Assembly (NCBI GenBank): GCA_016708765.1
Contig: JADJFD010000002.1
Coordinates: forward strand, 186,001-250,000
From: Chitinophagaceae bacterium
GTDB lineage: Bacteria > Bacteroidota > Bacteroidia > Chitinophagales > Chitinophagaceae
Reading direction: 5' to 3'
DNA: 64,000 nucleotides
The position numbers and the translations under genes are program-made. The first letter of the stretch is position 1, and each line of letters begins with the position of its first letter. A model generated the notes under the pieces. The model was not told the origin of the DNA, did no database searches, and saw nothing but the letters and a program-made list of their open reading frames with translations. Of this stretch, positions 9,282 to 18,501 are shown one piece after another.

Positions 9282-9312
9282 TTTGCATTCTCCCATTTCA
9301 ACCTTATATTTG
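9282..9312 (+). promoter_or_regulatory. Bacteroidota-type promoter of rpsP
   Basis: TTTG at 9282-9285, 19 bp spacer, then TATATTTG at 9305-9312. This is a full match to the Bacteroidota sigma consensus (TTTG, 19-21 bp, TAnnTTTG), 57 bp before the rpsP start. Confidence 0.75.
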
Positions 9313-9368
9313 CTCCCCGGTTTCAACCGGACTAAACAATTATTGTTAACGCTGTTAAATTTCTATTT

Positions 9369-9821
9369 ATGTCAGCAAAAATCCGTCTTCAAAGACACGG
9401 GTCGAAAAAAAGACCCTTTTATTTCATCGTGATCGCCGACTCCCGGGCTCCCCGTGATGGCAAATTCATTCAAAAATTAGGTACTTACAATCCTTTGACT
9501 GTTCCTGCTACAATTCAGCTTGACCGTCAAAAAGCATTGGAGTGGTTGAACAAAGGTGCTACACCAACTGACACGGTTCGCCGCATTGTTAGCGTGAAGG
9601 GTGTATTGGTTCTTAAGCATTTGCTCCGTGGTGTGAGCTTAGGCCTTTTTGATGATGCAGCAGCAATGGAGAAATTTACCGCTTGGAGTGTCGAACATGA
9701 ACAACAGATCAAAAGACGCCAGGAAGATGCTTACCGCAACAAAAGATCAAGACGTCCGATGCCAGGTCGCAGACCTGAACCAAGACAAGAGACTTCTAAT
9801 GATGCAGGTAGTGAAGGATAA
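9369..9821 (+). CDS. rpsP: 30S ribosomal protein S16
   Basis: A 150-residue S16, a small-subunit protein needed for 30S assembly. The core (residues 1-85) has the family start [35 protein letters not shown] and the GATPTDTVR segment. Bacteroidota S16 proteins carry a longer C-terminal tail than E. coli (82 residues), and here it is basic ([20 protein letters not shown]) then acidic-polar. It has its own promoter and terminator and is followed by rimM, part of the classic rpsP-rimM-trmD set, although trmD is 24 kb away in this genome. Confidence 0.96.
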   Translation: MSAKIRLQRHGSKKRPFYFIVIADSRAPRDGKFIQKLGTYNPLTVPATIQLDRQKALEWLNKGATPTDTVRRIVSVKGVLVLKHLLRGVSLGLFDDAAAMEKFTAWSVEHEQQIKRRQEDAYRNKRSRRPMPGRRPEPRQETSNDAGSEG

Positions 9822-9846
9822 ATAATCCGCATCCTGAAAGTTCGTA

Positions 9847-9881
9847 ATCCCGTTCTGCAAAAAAGCTGGACGGGATTTTTT
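9847..9881 (+). terminator. Intrinsic terminator of rpsP
   Basis: A 7-bp GC-rich perfect stem (ATCCCGT and ACGGGAT) with a 16-nt loop, followed by a run of T, 26 bp past the rpsP stop. Confidence 0.75.
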
Positions 9882-10071
9882 GTTACCCTTAGATTTGCAA
9901 AGATTATTATTAACCCAGCTGTATTGCTACTATCAGCTTCCGTTGCGAACTTGTTCTGTTATTTTTTCCTTTTGGGGAAAGGAAAGAATAATCACTCTTG
10001 TACGTTCCGTTCGCTACTCAGCAATACCAAAAATTCAATAACAATAAATTATTTCTCCTTAGAAAAAAAGC

Positions 10072-10590
10072 ATGGCAGAATATTTCAAAATAGGAAAGTT
10101 AGTAGCAGTACATGGATTAAAAGGCGAAGTTTTATTAAAACATGAATTGGGAAAGAAAACTTCACTCAAAGATTTGAAGGCTATCTTCATTGAAGAAAAA
10201 AAAGGTTCGTTTCTCCCCTACTTCATCGAAAGCACAAAAATTAAAGCAGAAGATGAAGTTTACATCAAGCTGGAAAATATTGACTCAAGAGAAGCTGCAA
10301 TAAAACTTTCTGCAAAAAAGGTTTGGCTAACAGAAGCGGACTTTAAAAAATTTGCCGCTAAAAATGCACCGGCAAGTATGCTTGGTTATGCCATCATCCA
10401 TAATAATGAAACACTTGGCGATATACTGGAACTGATTGAACAGCCCCATCAATTGCTTTGCAGATTGGAAATAGATGGCAAAGAAGTCTTGATACCGCTT
10501 CATGAAGAAACGCTAAAGAAAGTTGATCATAAAAAGAAAGAGGTAGTTGTAGAATTGCCAGATGGACTCCTGGACGTTTACCTTCAATAA
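10072..10590 (+). CDS. rimM: 16S rRNA processing protein RimM
   Basis: A 172-residue ribosome maturation factor that binds S19 and helps form the 30S head. The N-terminal RimM barrel has the family start FKIGKLVAVHGLKGEVLLK; the linker has the DEVYIKLENIDSREAA segment; the C-terminal PRC-barrel has LGDILELIEQPHQLL, VLIPLHEETL and ELPDGLLDVY. Length is normal. It follows rpsP, but a strong terminator lies between and a TAGATTTG box at 9890-9897 could serve as its own promoter (no -33 element seen). Confidence 0.95.
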   Translation: MAEYFKIGKLVAVHGLKGEVLLKHELGKKTSLKDLKAIFIEEKKGSFLPYFIESTKIKAEDEVYIKLENIDSREAAIKLSAKKVWLTEADFKKFAAKNAPASMLGYAIIHNNETLGDILELIEQPHQLLCRLEIDGKEVLIPLHEETLKKVDHKKKEVVVELPDGLLDVYLQ

Positions 10591-10647
10591 AAAATCATCT
10601 TTTCCAAATTATCAGCGATAAACATTCCACTCATTTAATCAGTGGTC

Positions 10648-11121
10648 TTACTTAGGCCCTTTAATAAAATCCGCCAATAATTTCATCCGGTAATAAAGAT
10701 TACTTAGCATCAACGAAATATTGTTTTTTACCTTCACAACAGAATTCTTATTCATCTTTTTAATATTCTTTAACTCTTCGATCTTCTCGTCAATTTTATC
10801 AGTTAATTTTTCTGCATCCCAGCCAATATATTTTTTATTACGGTCGTTGTGAATATGATAAGGTTCAATGCTTCCGGATTTTAATTTTTTGAATTTAAAA
10901 TTCTCACCTACCGCTTTTTTTATTGCCTCGTTAGAAAGCATATCAATCATTACATCTGCTGAAACTTCATTTAAGAATGCATTATGAAAAATATTCAGGT
11001 TGTTTCTTAACTCCCGAATAATCTCTTTTTTCAGCACATCATTTGTCTTGCCTTCTTTATTTAGAAAACTTATCAGATCTTTTAACGGACCAATCCCTGT
11101 TTTTAACCAATCAACATTCAT
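10648..11121 (-). CDS. Hypothetical protein
   Basis: A 157-residue protein that I do not recognise. I start it at ATG 11121 (MNVDWLKTGIGPL); the longer reading to 11196 would overlap the dinB start and its promoter. It appears mainly helical, with a segment RELRNNLNIFHNAF near the N-terminus, a basic middle (NFKFKKLKSG), an aromatic DRNKKYIGWDAEKL stretch and a C-terminal helix SLMLSNLYYRMKLLADFI. It has no signal peptide or membrane helix. It is divergent from dinB, with only 26 bp between the starts. Confidence 0.6.
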   Translation of the reverse strand: MNVDWLKTGIGPLKDLISFLNKEGKTNDVLKKEIIRELRNNLNIFHNAFLNEVSADVMIDMLSNEAIKKAVGENFKFKKLKSGSIEPYHIHNDRNKKYIGWDAEKLTDKIDEKIEELKNIKKMNKNSVVKVKNNISLMLSNLYYRMKLLADFIKGPK

Positions 11122-11132
11122 GTATGAAAAGG

Positions 11133-11140
11133 TAACTTTG
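11133..11140 (+). promoter_or_regulatory. -7 box TAACTTTG of dinB
   Basis: An exact TAnnTTTG match ending 7 nt before the dinB ATG. Transcription would start within about 3 nt of the start codon, so the mRNA may be leaderless. Confidence 0.5.
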
Positions 11141-11147
11141 GTAAATA

Positions 11148-12355
11148 ATGTCAGCAAACAAATTACGACATATTGCTCATTTCGACCTCGACTCATTTTT
11201 CGTTTCAGTAGAGATTATTAATAATCCTTCGCTGAAAGGCAAACCAGTTTTAGTTGGCGGATATGAAAGAGGTGTAGTAGCAGCTTGTAGTTATGAAGCC
11301 CGAAAGTTTGGTATTCATTCTGCCATGCCAATGAAAAAGCAATGCAATTGTGTCCGCAAGCAATTGTTACCAATTCCAGCAAGGATCAGTATAGTAAATA
11401 TTCAAGATGGGTAACAGAGATCATTGCTTCCAAAGTTCCGCTGTTTGAAAAAGCTTCTATTGATGAATTTTACATTGACCTGAGTGGAATGGATAAATTT
11501 TTTGGGGTTAGTCAATATGCAAAAGAGTTGAGAGAAACAATTCGAAAAGAAACAGGCCTTCCCATTTCTTGTGGTTTATCTTCTGCTAGATTTATCAGTA
11601 AGATGGCAACTAATGAGGCAAAGCCAAATGGTTTCTTAGAAATCCCGCATGGAAAAGAAAAAGAGTTTCTGTGGCCCATGGGCATTGAGAAAATAAACGG
11701 TGTTGGTAAACAAACAGAACAACATTTAAAAAGCTTCGGCATATACACTATTGAAGACATTGCTAAAACTCCAAAAGAACATTTAGAAAAAATTGCTGGT
11801 AAGTGGGGCGAATCGCTTTGGAATAAATCGCAGGGCATCGGCAGTACAGCAATCGCAACAGATTGGGAGCAAAAAAGTATGAGCCATGAAAATACGTTTG
11901 ATACCGACCACACAGATATTGATTTTTTGCATAAAGAACTAGTACGATTGACTGAACGAACAGCTTACTCATTAAGAGAAGATGAAAAACTTACAGGATG
12001 TGTTACTGTTAAGATTCGATACTCAGATTTTGAAACCACCTCCAGACAAGAGACTGTAGATTACACTGCGTTGGATGATGTGCTGATTGCAAAAGTGAAA
12101 GACCTCTTTAATAAATCATTGCAGAAAGGAAGACCTGTACGATTACTAGGTGTACGATTTAGTCAGTTTATTCCTATTACAATGCAGATGAGTTTGTTTG
12201 AAAATAATATAGAGAAACTGAATCTCTACAAAGCCATTGATGACATTAAAGACAGGTTTGGTGCAAAACTGGTAAGTAAAGCAGTTACCTCGCAACTAAA
12301 AGAAAACGATAACGAGTTTACAACAAAACATAATAAAAAGAAGAAAGCGGAATGA
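11148..12355 (+). CDS. dinB: DNA polymerase IV (Y family), one-base frameshift
   Basis: A translesion DNA polymerase. The first frame has the catalytic [11 protein letters not shown] (D13/D15) and the [18 protein letters not shown] finger region; the second resumes with [18 protein letters not shown], the catalytic [12 protein letters not shown], the [26 protein letters not shown] palm strand, the helix-hairpin-helix [17 protein letters not shown] and the little-finger domain ending [11 protein letters not shown]. One G is missing near 11336-11340; restoring it gives [13 protein letters not shown]. The joined gene is 1208 nt (3n+2), 402 residues, typical of DinB. The break is probably a sequencing error. 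A second reading of the same DNA (10648-11196) would overlap its start and was shortened. Confidence 0.92.
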
Positions 12356-12423
12356 TACCGAATCCTCCATCAAAACAACTCCTTTCATTTCTCTTATCTT
12401 CGTTATCCTTAAATTAAATAACT

Positions 12424-13791
12424 ATGTCACAAGTTTGGAAAGATTACCAGGAAAAAAATAAAGACCGTTTTTTAAATGAAATGCTTGATTTACTTCGCAT
12501 TCCATCGGTAAGTGCAAAAAGTGAGCATAAACCTGATATGCAAAAATGTGCCGAAGCGGTACAAAAAAGTTTGCTTGCTGCCGGTTGCGACAAAGCCGAA
12601 GTAATGCCAACAGCCGGGCACCCCGTAGTATATGGTGAAAAAATTATTGATCCTTCTAAGCCTACTGTTTTGGTGTACGGACATTATGATGTGCAACCAG
12701 CAGAACCATTAGAACTCTGGACCAATCCTCCTTTTGAGCCAACAATTGTTGATGGAAAAATATTTGCCAGAGGAAGTGCGGATGATAAAGGACAATTCTA
12801 TATGCATGTAAAAGCATTGGAAATAATGTCGCAGACAGATACAATGACAACGAATATAAAATTTTTGATAGAAGGTGAAGAAGAAGTTGGTTCACCTAAC
12901 CTCGGAAAATTTGTTTCAGCCAATAAAGATTTATTAAAATGTGATGTAATACTTATCAGTGATAGTTCACTTTTAAGTATGGAAACTCCTTCGCTTGATG
13001 TTGGTATGCGAGGATTAAGTTATATACAAGTAGAAGTAACAGGAGCTAATAGAGATTTACACAGTGGCACTTATGGTGGAGCAGTAGCAAATCCAATTAC
13101 AATATTGGCAAAAATGATTGCCAGTTGTCATGATGAAAATAATCATATTACTATACCAGGTTTTTACAATGATGTATTGGAATCAACAGCAGATGAAAGA
13201 ACACTATTAAACAAAGCTCCCTTTAATGAACAAGAATATAAAGATGAACTGGGTGTAAAAGAACTTTGGGGCGAAAAAGGATTTTCTACTTATGAAAGAA
13301 CTGGCATAAGGCCAACATTAGAGGTAAACGGAATGTGGGGCGGCTATACGGGTGAAGGCGCAAAAACGGTATTGCCTTCCAAAGCATATGCAAAAATTTC
13401 TGCAAGATTAGTTCCTAATCAAACTTCAGAAAAGATTACTGCAATCATGTTGAAATATTTTAAATCCATTGCACCTGCAAGTGTAGAAGTATCTGCCGAA
13501 CTGCATCATGGTGGCGAACCCTATCTAACGCCTATTGATAGTAAAGGTTATCAAGCAGCATCAAAAGCTGTAAAAGAAACATTTGGAAAAGAACCTATAC
13601 CTGTTCGTGGTGGTGGCAGTATTCCTATCTGTACTATTCTTGAGAAAGAATTGGGTGTAAAAATTGTTTTTATGGGAATGGGATTAGATAACGATAATCT
13701 GCACAGTCCGAACGAGAAATATAATATTGCTAATTATTATAGGGGAATTGAAACAATTCCTTATTTCCATAAGTTTTTTTCAGAGGTATAA
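12424..13791 (+). CDS. M20 family dipeptidase
   Basis: A 455-residue cytoplasmic zinc metallopeptidase of the M20 family, closest in appearance to the carnosinase/CNDP-like dipeptidases. The metal and catalytic residues are in VLVYGHYDVQP (H87, D89), ARGSADDKGQ (D120 bridging) and EGEEEVGS (catalytic and metal glutamates near 152-153); the last metal histidine is in DNDNLHSPNEKY. A lid/dimerisation domain with DLHSGTYGGAVANP lies between. It removes the N-terminal residue from dipeptides or short peptides; the exact substrate is unknown. A TATCTTCG box at 12395-12402, one base off the -7 consensus, may be its promoter. Confidence 0.92.
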   Translation: MSQVWKDYQEKNKDRFLNEMLDLLRIPSVSAKSEHKPDMQKCAEAVQKSLLAAGCDKAEVMPTAGHPVVYGEKIIDPSKPTVLVYGHYDVQPAEPLELWTNPPFEPTIVDGKIFARGSADDKGQFYMHVKALEIMSQTDTMTTNIKFLIEGEEEVGSPNLGKFVSANKDLLKCDVILISDSSLLSMETPSLDVGMRGLSYIQVEVTGANRDLHSGTYGGAVANPITILAKMIASCHDENNHITIPGFYNDVLESTADERTLLNKAPFNEQEYKDELGVKELWGEKGFSTYERTGIRPTLEVNGMWGGYTGEGAKTVLPSKAYAKISARLVPNQTSEKITAIMLKYFKSIAPASVEVSAELHHGGEPYLTPIDSKGYQAASKAVKETFGKEPIPVRGGGSIPICTILEKELGVKIVFMGMGLDNDNLHSPNEKYNIANYYRGIETIPYFHKFFSEV

Positions 13792-13808
13792 ATATTAACC
13801 TGAATTGG

Positions 13809-13845
13809 TTTCAAGCCCCGTCTACACAAAATGCGGGGCTTGAAA
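13809..13845 (+). terminator. GC-rich hairpin after the M20 peptidase
   Basis: A perfect 12-bp stem (TTTCAAGCCCCG and CGGGGCTTGAAA) with a 13-nt loop, 18 bp past the stop. No T-run follows on the plus strand, so it may stop transcription weakly or protect the 3' end. Confidence 0.6.
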
Positions 13846-13907
13846 ATACCCTTTAGTGGGTATGCTTAAAAAGTTATGTTGCAGTACATTGCCAAAAATT
13901 CATAATC

Positions 13908-16020
13908 ATGAGGTTTCTACTAGTATTCGTATTACTTCCATTTACAATTTCGGCACAGTTTAATAAAAATTTTGTCTCCAAATCTGACTTGTATTATACA
14001 AGATTAGAATATTGCGGCAGTGGTTTGTTCGGCTTTGAATCCAATGGAAAGTTTGGTTACATGGATATAAATCAAAAAGTAGTAATACCAGCTACACTTG
14101 ATTTAAAGCTTTCATCAAGTCAAACTATGCCTTCCTTTACGAATGGGTTTGCCATTGTTACTTCTAATGGGAAATCTGGTTTAATTGACAAAACAGGCAA
14201 GCTTGTTATCCCTTACGAGTATTCATCATTGTGGCTTTACTCCAATCAAAAAAATATTGTGAAGGCCGGCAAAGAAGTTGATAGTAAACTAGTTTACGGC
14301 GTATTAAATACGCAAAACAAAGTAATCATTCCTTTAGAATACAGCTCATTAACGGTCGATAGCAATCTTTTTATGGTAGCCAAAAATGGCAAATATGGGG
14401 TGGTGGATATAAATGGAAAAGTATTAGTACCAACAGAATTTTATAACATAACTACTTATAGTAAAAATCGGGTTGCCAAAGCTGAAAAAGACGGCAAATA
14501 TGGATTTATAGATTTAAAAGGGAGCTGGATATTTGAAAAATCAAAATCAGTATTTACATTTTACGGCTGCAATGCCGGCATGGTTCGATGTAAAGTGAAC
14601 AACAAATATGGTTACCTTGATTTAAAGGGCAACGAAGTAATCATAACAAAATATGACTATGCCGAAGACTTTACTGACGACGGAATTGCAAGAGTCGGCG
14701 TTTCTAATTCGGATACTAAATACAAAACGCTTTACGGATATATAAATAAAAAAGGAGAAGTAGTAATTCCATTAAAATATGAAACACTTTCATTTTTCGT
14801 GAATGGTGCAACTATCGCAAAAGATCCCGAAACTAACCGATATGGCTATCTTGATAAAAATGGCAAATGGATACTTAATCCAGTTTACTTATATGCAAGT
14901 TCCGGCTTTGATGATAACGGCGGAGTATGGGTAAAAATGACAGACGATAAATATCACTATATCAATAAAGCCGGCAAAGATTTTGGAACATTAGACAGCA
15001 TTGGTAATGATACCCGGACATTTAAAGATGGATATTCCATTGCCTCCAATACTAGTTATCCTTATGTACTTATTGATCAAACTGGAAAAACATTAAAGAC
15101 AATTGACGATGTTGATGCAATTTATTCTTTCGCAGAAAATATTGCAGGTTATAAATCAAAGAAAACAGGTTTGTATGGTTTTATTGACATCAACGGTAAT
15201 AAAATCGGCAATCCAGATTTTACAGTTTTTAATAAATATAAATGGAAAAACGAAACATGGTTATATAAATACTAAAGGTGAAATTGTTTTCCCTCTTGAA
15301 TATGAAACAGCAGGTAGTTTTGGCAATGGTTGGGCATTAGTAACAAAAGACAGCATCCTTTACTTTATGGATAAAGAGGGAACCATGAATGATTGGGCTG
15401 ACGAGTATCAATACGTAAACGATTTCCGGGATGGATTTGCATTGGGTTATTTTATAAATAAAGATAAACCCAACGATTACCATTTCATTAATAAAGAATT
15501 AAAAGAAGTATTCAGCATTAAAGCTAAAGCCGCTTTCCCTTTTTGGGAAGATGTGGCCGTTATAAACAGAGATTCCACATACGAGTTGATCAACAAAAAA
15601 GGGGAAAGTGTTAAACTATTAAAAGGAATTGATTTTTTAAAGTTCTCTAATGAGGGAAAATTAGCGGTACGTAGCCAGAATAAATGGGGTTATATTGATA
15701 ATAAAGGAAATCAGGTAATTCCTTTTCAATATGATAGTTGCGATTCGTTTAAAGGCGATTATGCCAAAATACAAATGGATGGTAAGTGGGGCATTATTGA
15801 CAAAACTGGCAAGACAATTATAAAACCACAATATAAAAATATCACACCTGGTGATAACGGCATTTTCATTTATTATGATGTAGCTTGGGGAATTATGGAT
15901 AAAACCGGGGAAAAAATTACCGAAAATATTTTTTTAACTATTACTCCCTTCGCAAACAACAAAGCATTGGCGAGGCTTGGCAAATCATTTATCATTTTAA
16001 AGTCTCCATTAAAAAAATAA
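13908..16020 (+). CDS. Secreted WG-repeat protein, one-base frameshift
   Basis: A protein of about 703 residues made of WG (KWG) repeats after a signal peptide (LLVFVLLPFTISAQ). The repeats follow the pattern YG-hydrophobic-(D/N)xxGxxVIPxxY, for example KFGYMDINQKVVIPA, KYGFIDLKGSWIF, LYGYINKKGEVVIPLKY and KWGIIDKTGKTIIKPQY; I count well over ten. WG proteins are surface or periplasmic beta-rich proteins whose function is mostly unknown. The gene is split by one extra A in the aaa at 15240-15242: without it the junction reads FNKYNGKTKHGYINTKGEI, continuing the repeat. The total of 2113 nt is 3n+1. The upstream hairpin isolates it from the peptidase gene. Confidence 0.85.
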
Positions 16021-16042
16021 AACATCATAATATTTTAACAGC

Positions 16043-16063
16043 AGCAGGAAAGTTTTTCCTGCT
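16043..16063 (+). terminator. Hairpin terminator of the WG-repeat gene
   Basis: A perfect 9-bp stem (AGCAGGAAA and TTTCCTGCT) with a 3-nt loop, 22 bp past the stop and followed by a T-rich stretch. Confidence 0.6.
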
Positions 16064-16067
16064 TCTG

Positions 16068-16075
16068 TATTTTTG
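16068..16075 (+). promoter_or_regulatory. -7 box TATTTTTG of the S4-domain gene
   Basis: An exact TAnnTTTG match ending 4 nt before the ATG at 16080, which puts the expected transcription start at or next to the start codon. Confidence 0.45.
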
Positions 16076-16079
16076 AGCT

Positions 16080-16466
16080 ATGCCAGCAAAAGAAAAATTA
16101 CGCCTCGACAAATATCTCTGGTCTATCCGCTTGTATAAAACAAGAACAATGGCTGCTGCGGCCTGCGACTCAGGCAAAGTAAAATTTGATGGCTCCGCAG
16201 CCAAAGCTTCCCGTAATGTAAATATTGGAGATGAATATGAAGTAAAGACAGAAGCAAAACGTTGGCGAATAAAGGTTACTGGCTTGTTACAAAAAAGAGT
16301 AGCAGCTTCAGAAGCTATAAAAAATTATATTGATATTACTCCGGAAGAAGAAATACAAAGGCTTCAATTTCAGGCGGCGAGTTTCCATACAGGAAAAAGA
16401 CCCAGTAAAATTGGGCGGCCTACAAAAAAGGACAGAAGAGAACTTGATGATTTTTATGATAATTGA
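16080..16466 (+). CDS. S4-domain RNA-binding protein, Hsp15-like
   Basis: A 128-residue protein with one S4 domain at residues 8-70: RLDKYLWSIRLYKTRTMAA, then CDSGKVKFDGSAAKASRNVNIGDEYEV, the normal S4 loop-strand pattern. The basic C-terminal tail (KRPSKIGRPTKKDRREL) matches the Hsp15 (HslR/YrfH) family. In E. coli Hsp15 rescues 50S subunits stalled with nascent peptidyl-tRNA after heat shock; I infer a similar role. It stands alone, with its own promoter and a small hsp20 gene downstream. Confidence 0.88.
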   Translation: MPAKEKLRLDKYLWSIRLYKTRTMAAAACDSGKVKFDGSAAKASRNVNIGDEYEVKTEAKRWRIKVTGLLQKRVAASEAIKNYIDITPEEEIQRLQFQAASFHTGKRPSKIGRPTKKDRRELDDFYDN

Positions 16467-16491
16467 TCAAATGTCCTGAGAACAATCATAC

Positions 16492-16503
16492 TGATAGAAA
16501 TCA
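16492..16503 (+). promoter_or_regulatory. CRP/FNR-like dyad upstream of hsp20
   Basis: TGATAGAAATCA, identical to the core of an FNR box (TGAT-N4-ATCA), 71 bp before the hsp20 start. Five more dyads of the form TGAY-N4-RTCA occur at stress and nos promoters in this island. Confidence 0.55.
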
Positions 16504-16574
16504 TTTCATCAACTGCTCAACATCATTAAAATCCAATTTTTTCAATTTTACTTTCGGTTCTAAATTGTAGAATT

Positions 16575-16997
16575 ATGAATTCGAGAGTTGCCTGTACGAA
16601 AATAATCCCTATTCAAAAAACGGTCCCTGAATGTTTTAACGACGTTGATAGTGAAGATGGTAATCATTCTCATACTATTCCACTAGCAAATGTGGGAGAA
16701 ACTGATACTGACTATATTATAACAATTGCAGCTCCAGGTTTAACCAGAGAAGATTTCCAGATTGAAATAGAAAAATCTGTTATCAGTATTGCTGCGCAAA
16801 AAGAAAAAATAATTTCAAAGTATAAATCAGACAGATTTGAATATAACTATTCAGAATGGACCAGAGCATTTCAATTGCCTGATGATGCAGGCTCAATACT
16901 GGCACATGCAAAATATGTTCAAGGCGAATTAATTATTCATGTACCAAGAGGCGAATCAAACGAAAACATTGAAAAAGCTAATATTTATGTTTACTAA
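16575..16997 (+). CDS. Hsp20 small heat shock protein
   Basis: A 140-residue alpha-crystallin-domain chaperone that holds unfolding proteins. The domain runs from about residue 45 (ETDTDYIITIAAPGLTREDFQIEIEKSVISI) to the strand GELIIHVPRGE, the conserved G-x-L. The N-terminal arm is short and the usual C-terminal I-x-I anchor is only loosely present (ANIYVY at the end). The upstream region carries an FNR-like dyad, and the gene lies next to UspA, RIC and nitrous-oxide genes, which suggests induction under low oxygen; that is inference. Confidence 0.9.
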   Translation: MNSRVACTKIIPIQKTVPECFNDVDSEDGNHSHTIPLANVGETDTDYIITIAAPGLTREDFQIEIEKSVISIAAQKEKIISKYKSDRFEYNYSEWTRAFQLPDDAGSILAHAKYVQGELIIHVPRGESNENIEKANIYVY

Positions 16998-17001
16998 TTT
17001 A

Positions 17002-17427
17002 ATGACTATGCAATTAAACATTACACCTGATCGGTTAATCAGTGATATTCAAAAAGAATTCAACGAAATCTTTCCCTTTCTTAAACTGGAGTTTTTTAAT
17101 AATAAATCTTTTGCCCGTAATAATTTTTCGGCAAGTCAAATTATTCCAAGAAATAGAAAACTAGGCGAAATTCAAAAAGGAATTAAAGAAGATATAATTG
17201 AATTAGAGGAAGTAATGAAGGTTAATGACCTTGAAAATTTATTTAAAGATAAATTCAAATTGGCTGTACAAGTTTTTAGGAAATCCGGCAATCTCTGGTT
17301 GGAAACAACTATGACTGACAGCTGGTCTTTATTACAACAAAATAATCATGGTAAGGAAATTTCTACAAATAAAGGAGAAAATATAAAACCAGATGATTTT
17401 GATTTAACAAGAGATGCTGATCATTGA
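17002..17427 (+). CDS. Hypothetical protein downstream of hsp20
   Basis: A 141-residue protein that I do not recognise. I start it at ATG 17002 (MTMQLNITPDRLISDIQKEF), 4 bp past the hsp20 stop; ATG 17008 is equally possible, and an upstream start would run inside hsp20. It has two predicted helices around a KLEFFNNKS strand, a conserved-looking stretch EIQKGIKEDIIELEEVMKVNDLENLFKDKFKLAVQVFRKSGNLWLETT, and a polar tail. The VFRKSG-NLWLETT strands suggest a small alpha/beta fold. The spacing to hsp20 implies co-transcription. Confidence 0.7.
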   Translation: MTMQLNITPDRLISDIQKEFNEIFPFLKLEFFNNKSFARNNFSASQIIPRNRKLGEIQKGIKEDIIELEEVMKVNDLENLFKDKFKLAVQVFRKSGNLWLETTMTDSWSLLQQNNHGKEISTNKGENIKPDDFDLTRDADH

Positions 17428-17442
17428 TAAAAAAGAAATTGG

Positions 17443-18497
17443 CTAATAAAGTAAGTTATTCAGTTTTTCGGAATTAATGATTGAAATTTTTCCTTCCTTA
17501 ATAGCTATTAATTTTTCAGATTTAAAGTCACTTAATGTTCTAATCAGTGATTCAGTAGCAGTACCAACATAATGTGCAAAATCTTCTCTGGATATTTCCA
17601 AAGGCTTATCAGGGCTTTCTGCATTAAATTTTGATTGAATATCAACCAAAGCTTTTGCCACTCTTTTCCGGAGTGAGCTATAAGCAAGGCTCAGCAATCT
17701 TTCTTCTTTCTCCTTTACATTCTGTGTAATTATTCTGATAAACTTTGCAGCCACATCCATATTGCCATAGATCATTTGTAAAAAATCTTCTTTAGGGATC
17801 TGCATTATATCAGACTCTTCCATTACAACAGCGGAATCATCGTAATTCTTATCTTCAATTAAAGCCGGGTAACCAATAAAGTCGCCTTCGCTAAAGAGAT
17901 CAGTAATATATTCCTTCCCATCTTCATGTGTTTTAAATCCCTTAACTTTTCCTTTTACTAAATAATAGAGATACCGAGGTCTTTTGGTTTCTTGATATAA
18001 TGTTTGTTTCTTAGAATAACTCTCAACATCATATTGACCAGACAACTGGTTTATAAGTCCTGAGTTTTTTACATCCTTTATGAATTCGTTTATACCTTCC
18101 TGGGAAGGAGCATATTTTTTATCCAGCACCGCTGCCTTCTTCAATCTTATTTCAATTGCATTTAGCAGTTCAATATCTTCAAATGGTTTAGTGATATAAT
18201 CATCTGCGCCCATTTCCATCCCTTTTCTAAAATCGCTTCTTTCAGTTTTAGCAGTAAGAAATACAAAAGGTATATGCTCAGTTTCCTCATTCTTTCTTAT
18301 AAGATGCAACACGCCATAACCATCTAGTTCTGGCATCATAATATCACAAACAATTACATCTGGCTTTTCTTTTAAAGCAATCTCCACACCTCTTTTTCCA
18401 TTTTCTGCTGTAAAATTTTATAACCTGCCAGATCAAGAATTTCTGCTGTATTCTCTCTTATTTCCAAATTGTCATCTATAACTAAAACTGATTTCAT
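17443..18497 (-). CDS. Receiver-CRP/FNR hybrid response regulator, one-base frameshift
   Basis: A 351-residue transcription regulator with a two-component receiver (phosphoacceptor D52 in VIVCDIMMPELDG, TAK and K-containing ITKP switch residues), a cyclic-nucleotide-type beta-roll (about residues 150-250) and a Crp helix-turn-helix (ISREDFAHYVGTATESLIRTL). The N-terminal 29 residues (MKSVLVIDDNLEIREN...) are in another frame: one base is missing near 18411-18415, and restoring it gives GYKILTAENGKRGVEIAL. The joined gene is 1055 nt (3n+2). It sits 4 bp after its partner kinase at 18502-19764. I suggest, without proof, that it binds the TGAY-N4-RTCA dyads of this island. Confidence 0.9.
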
Positions 18498-18501
18498 TTT
18501 T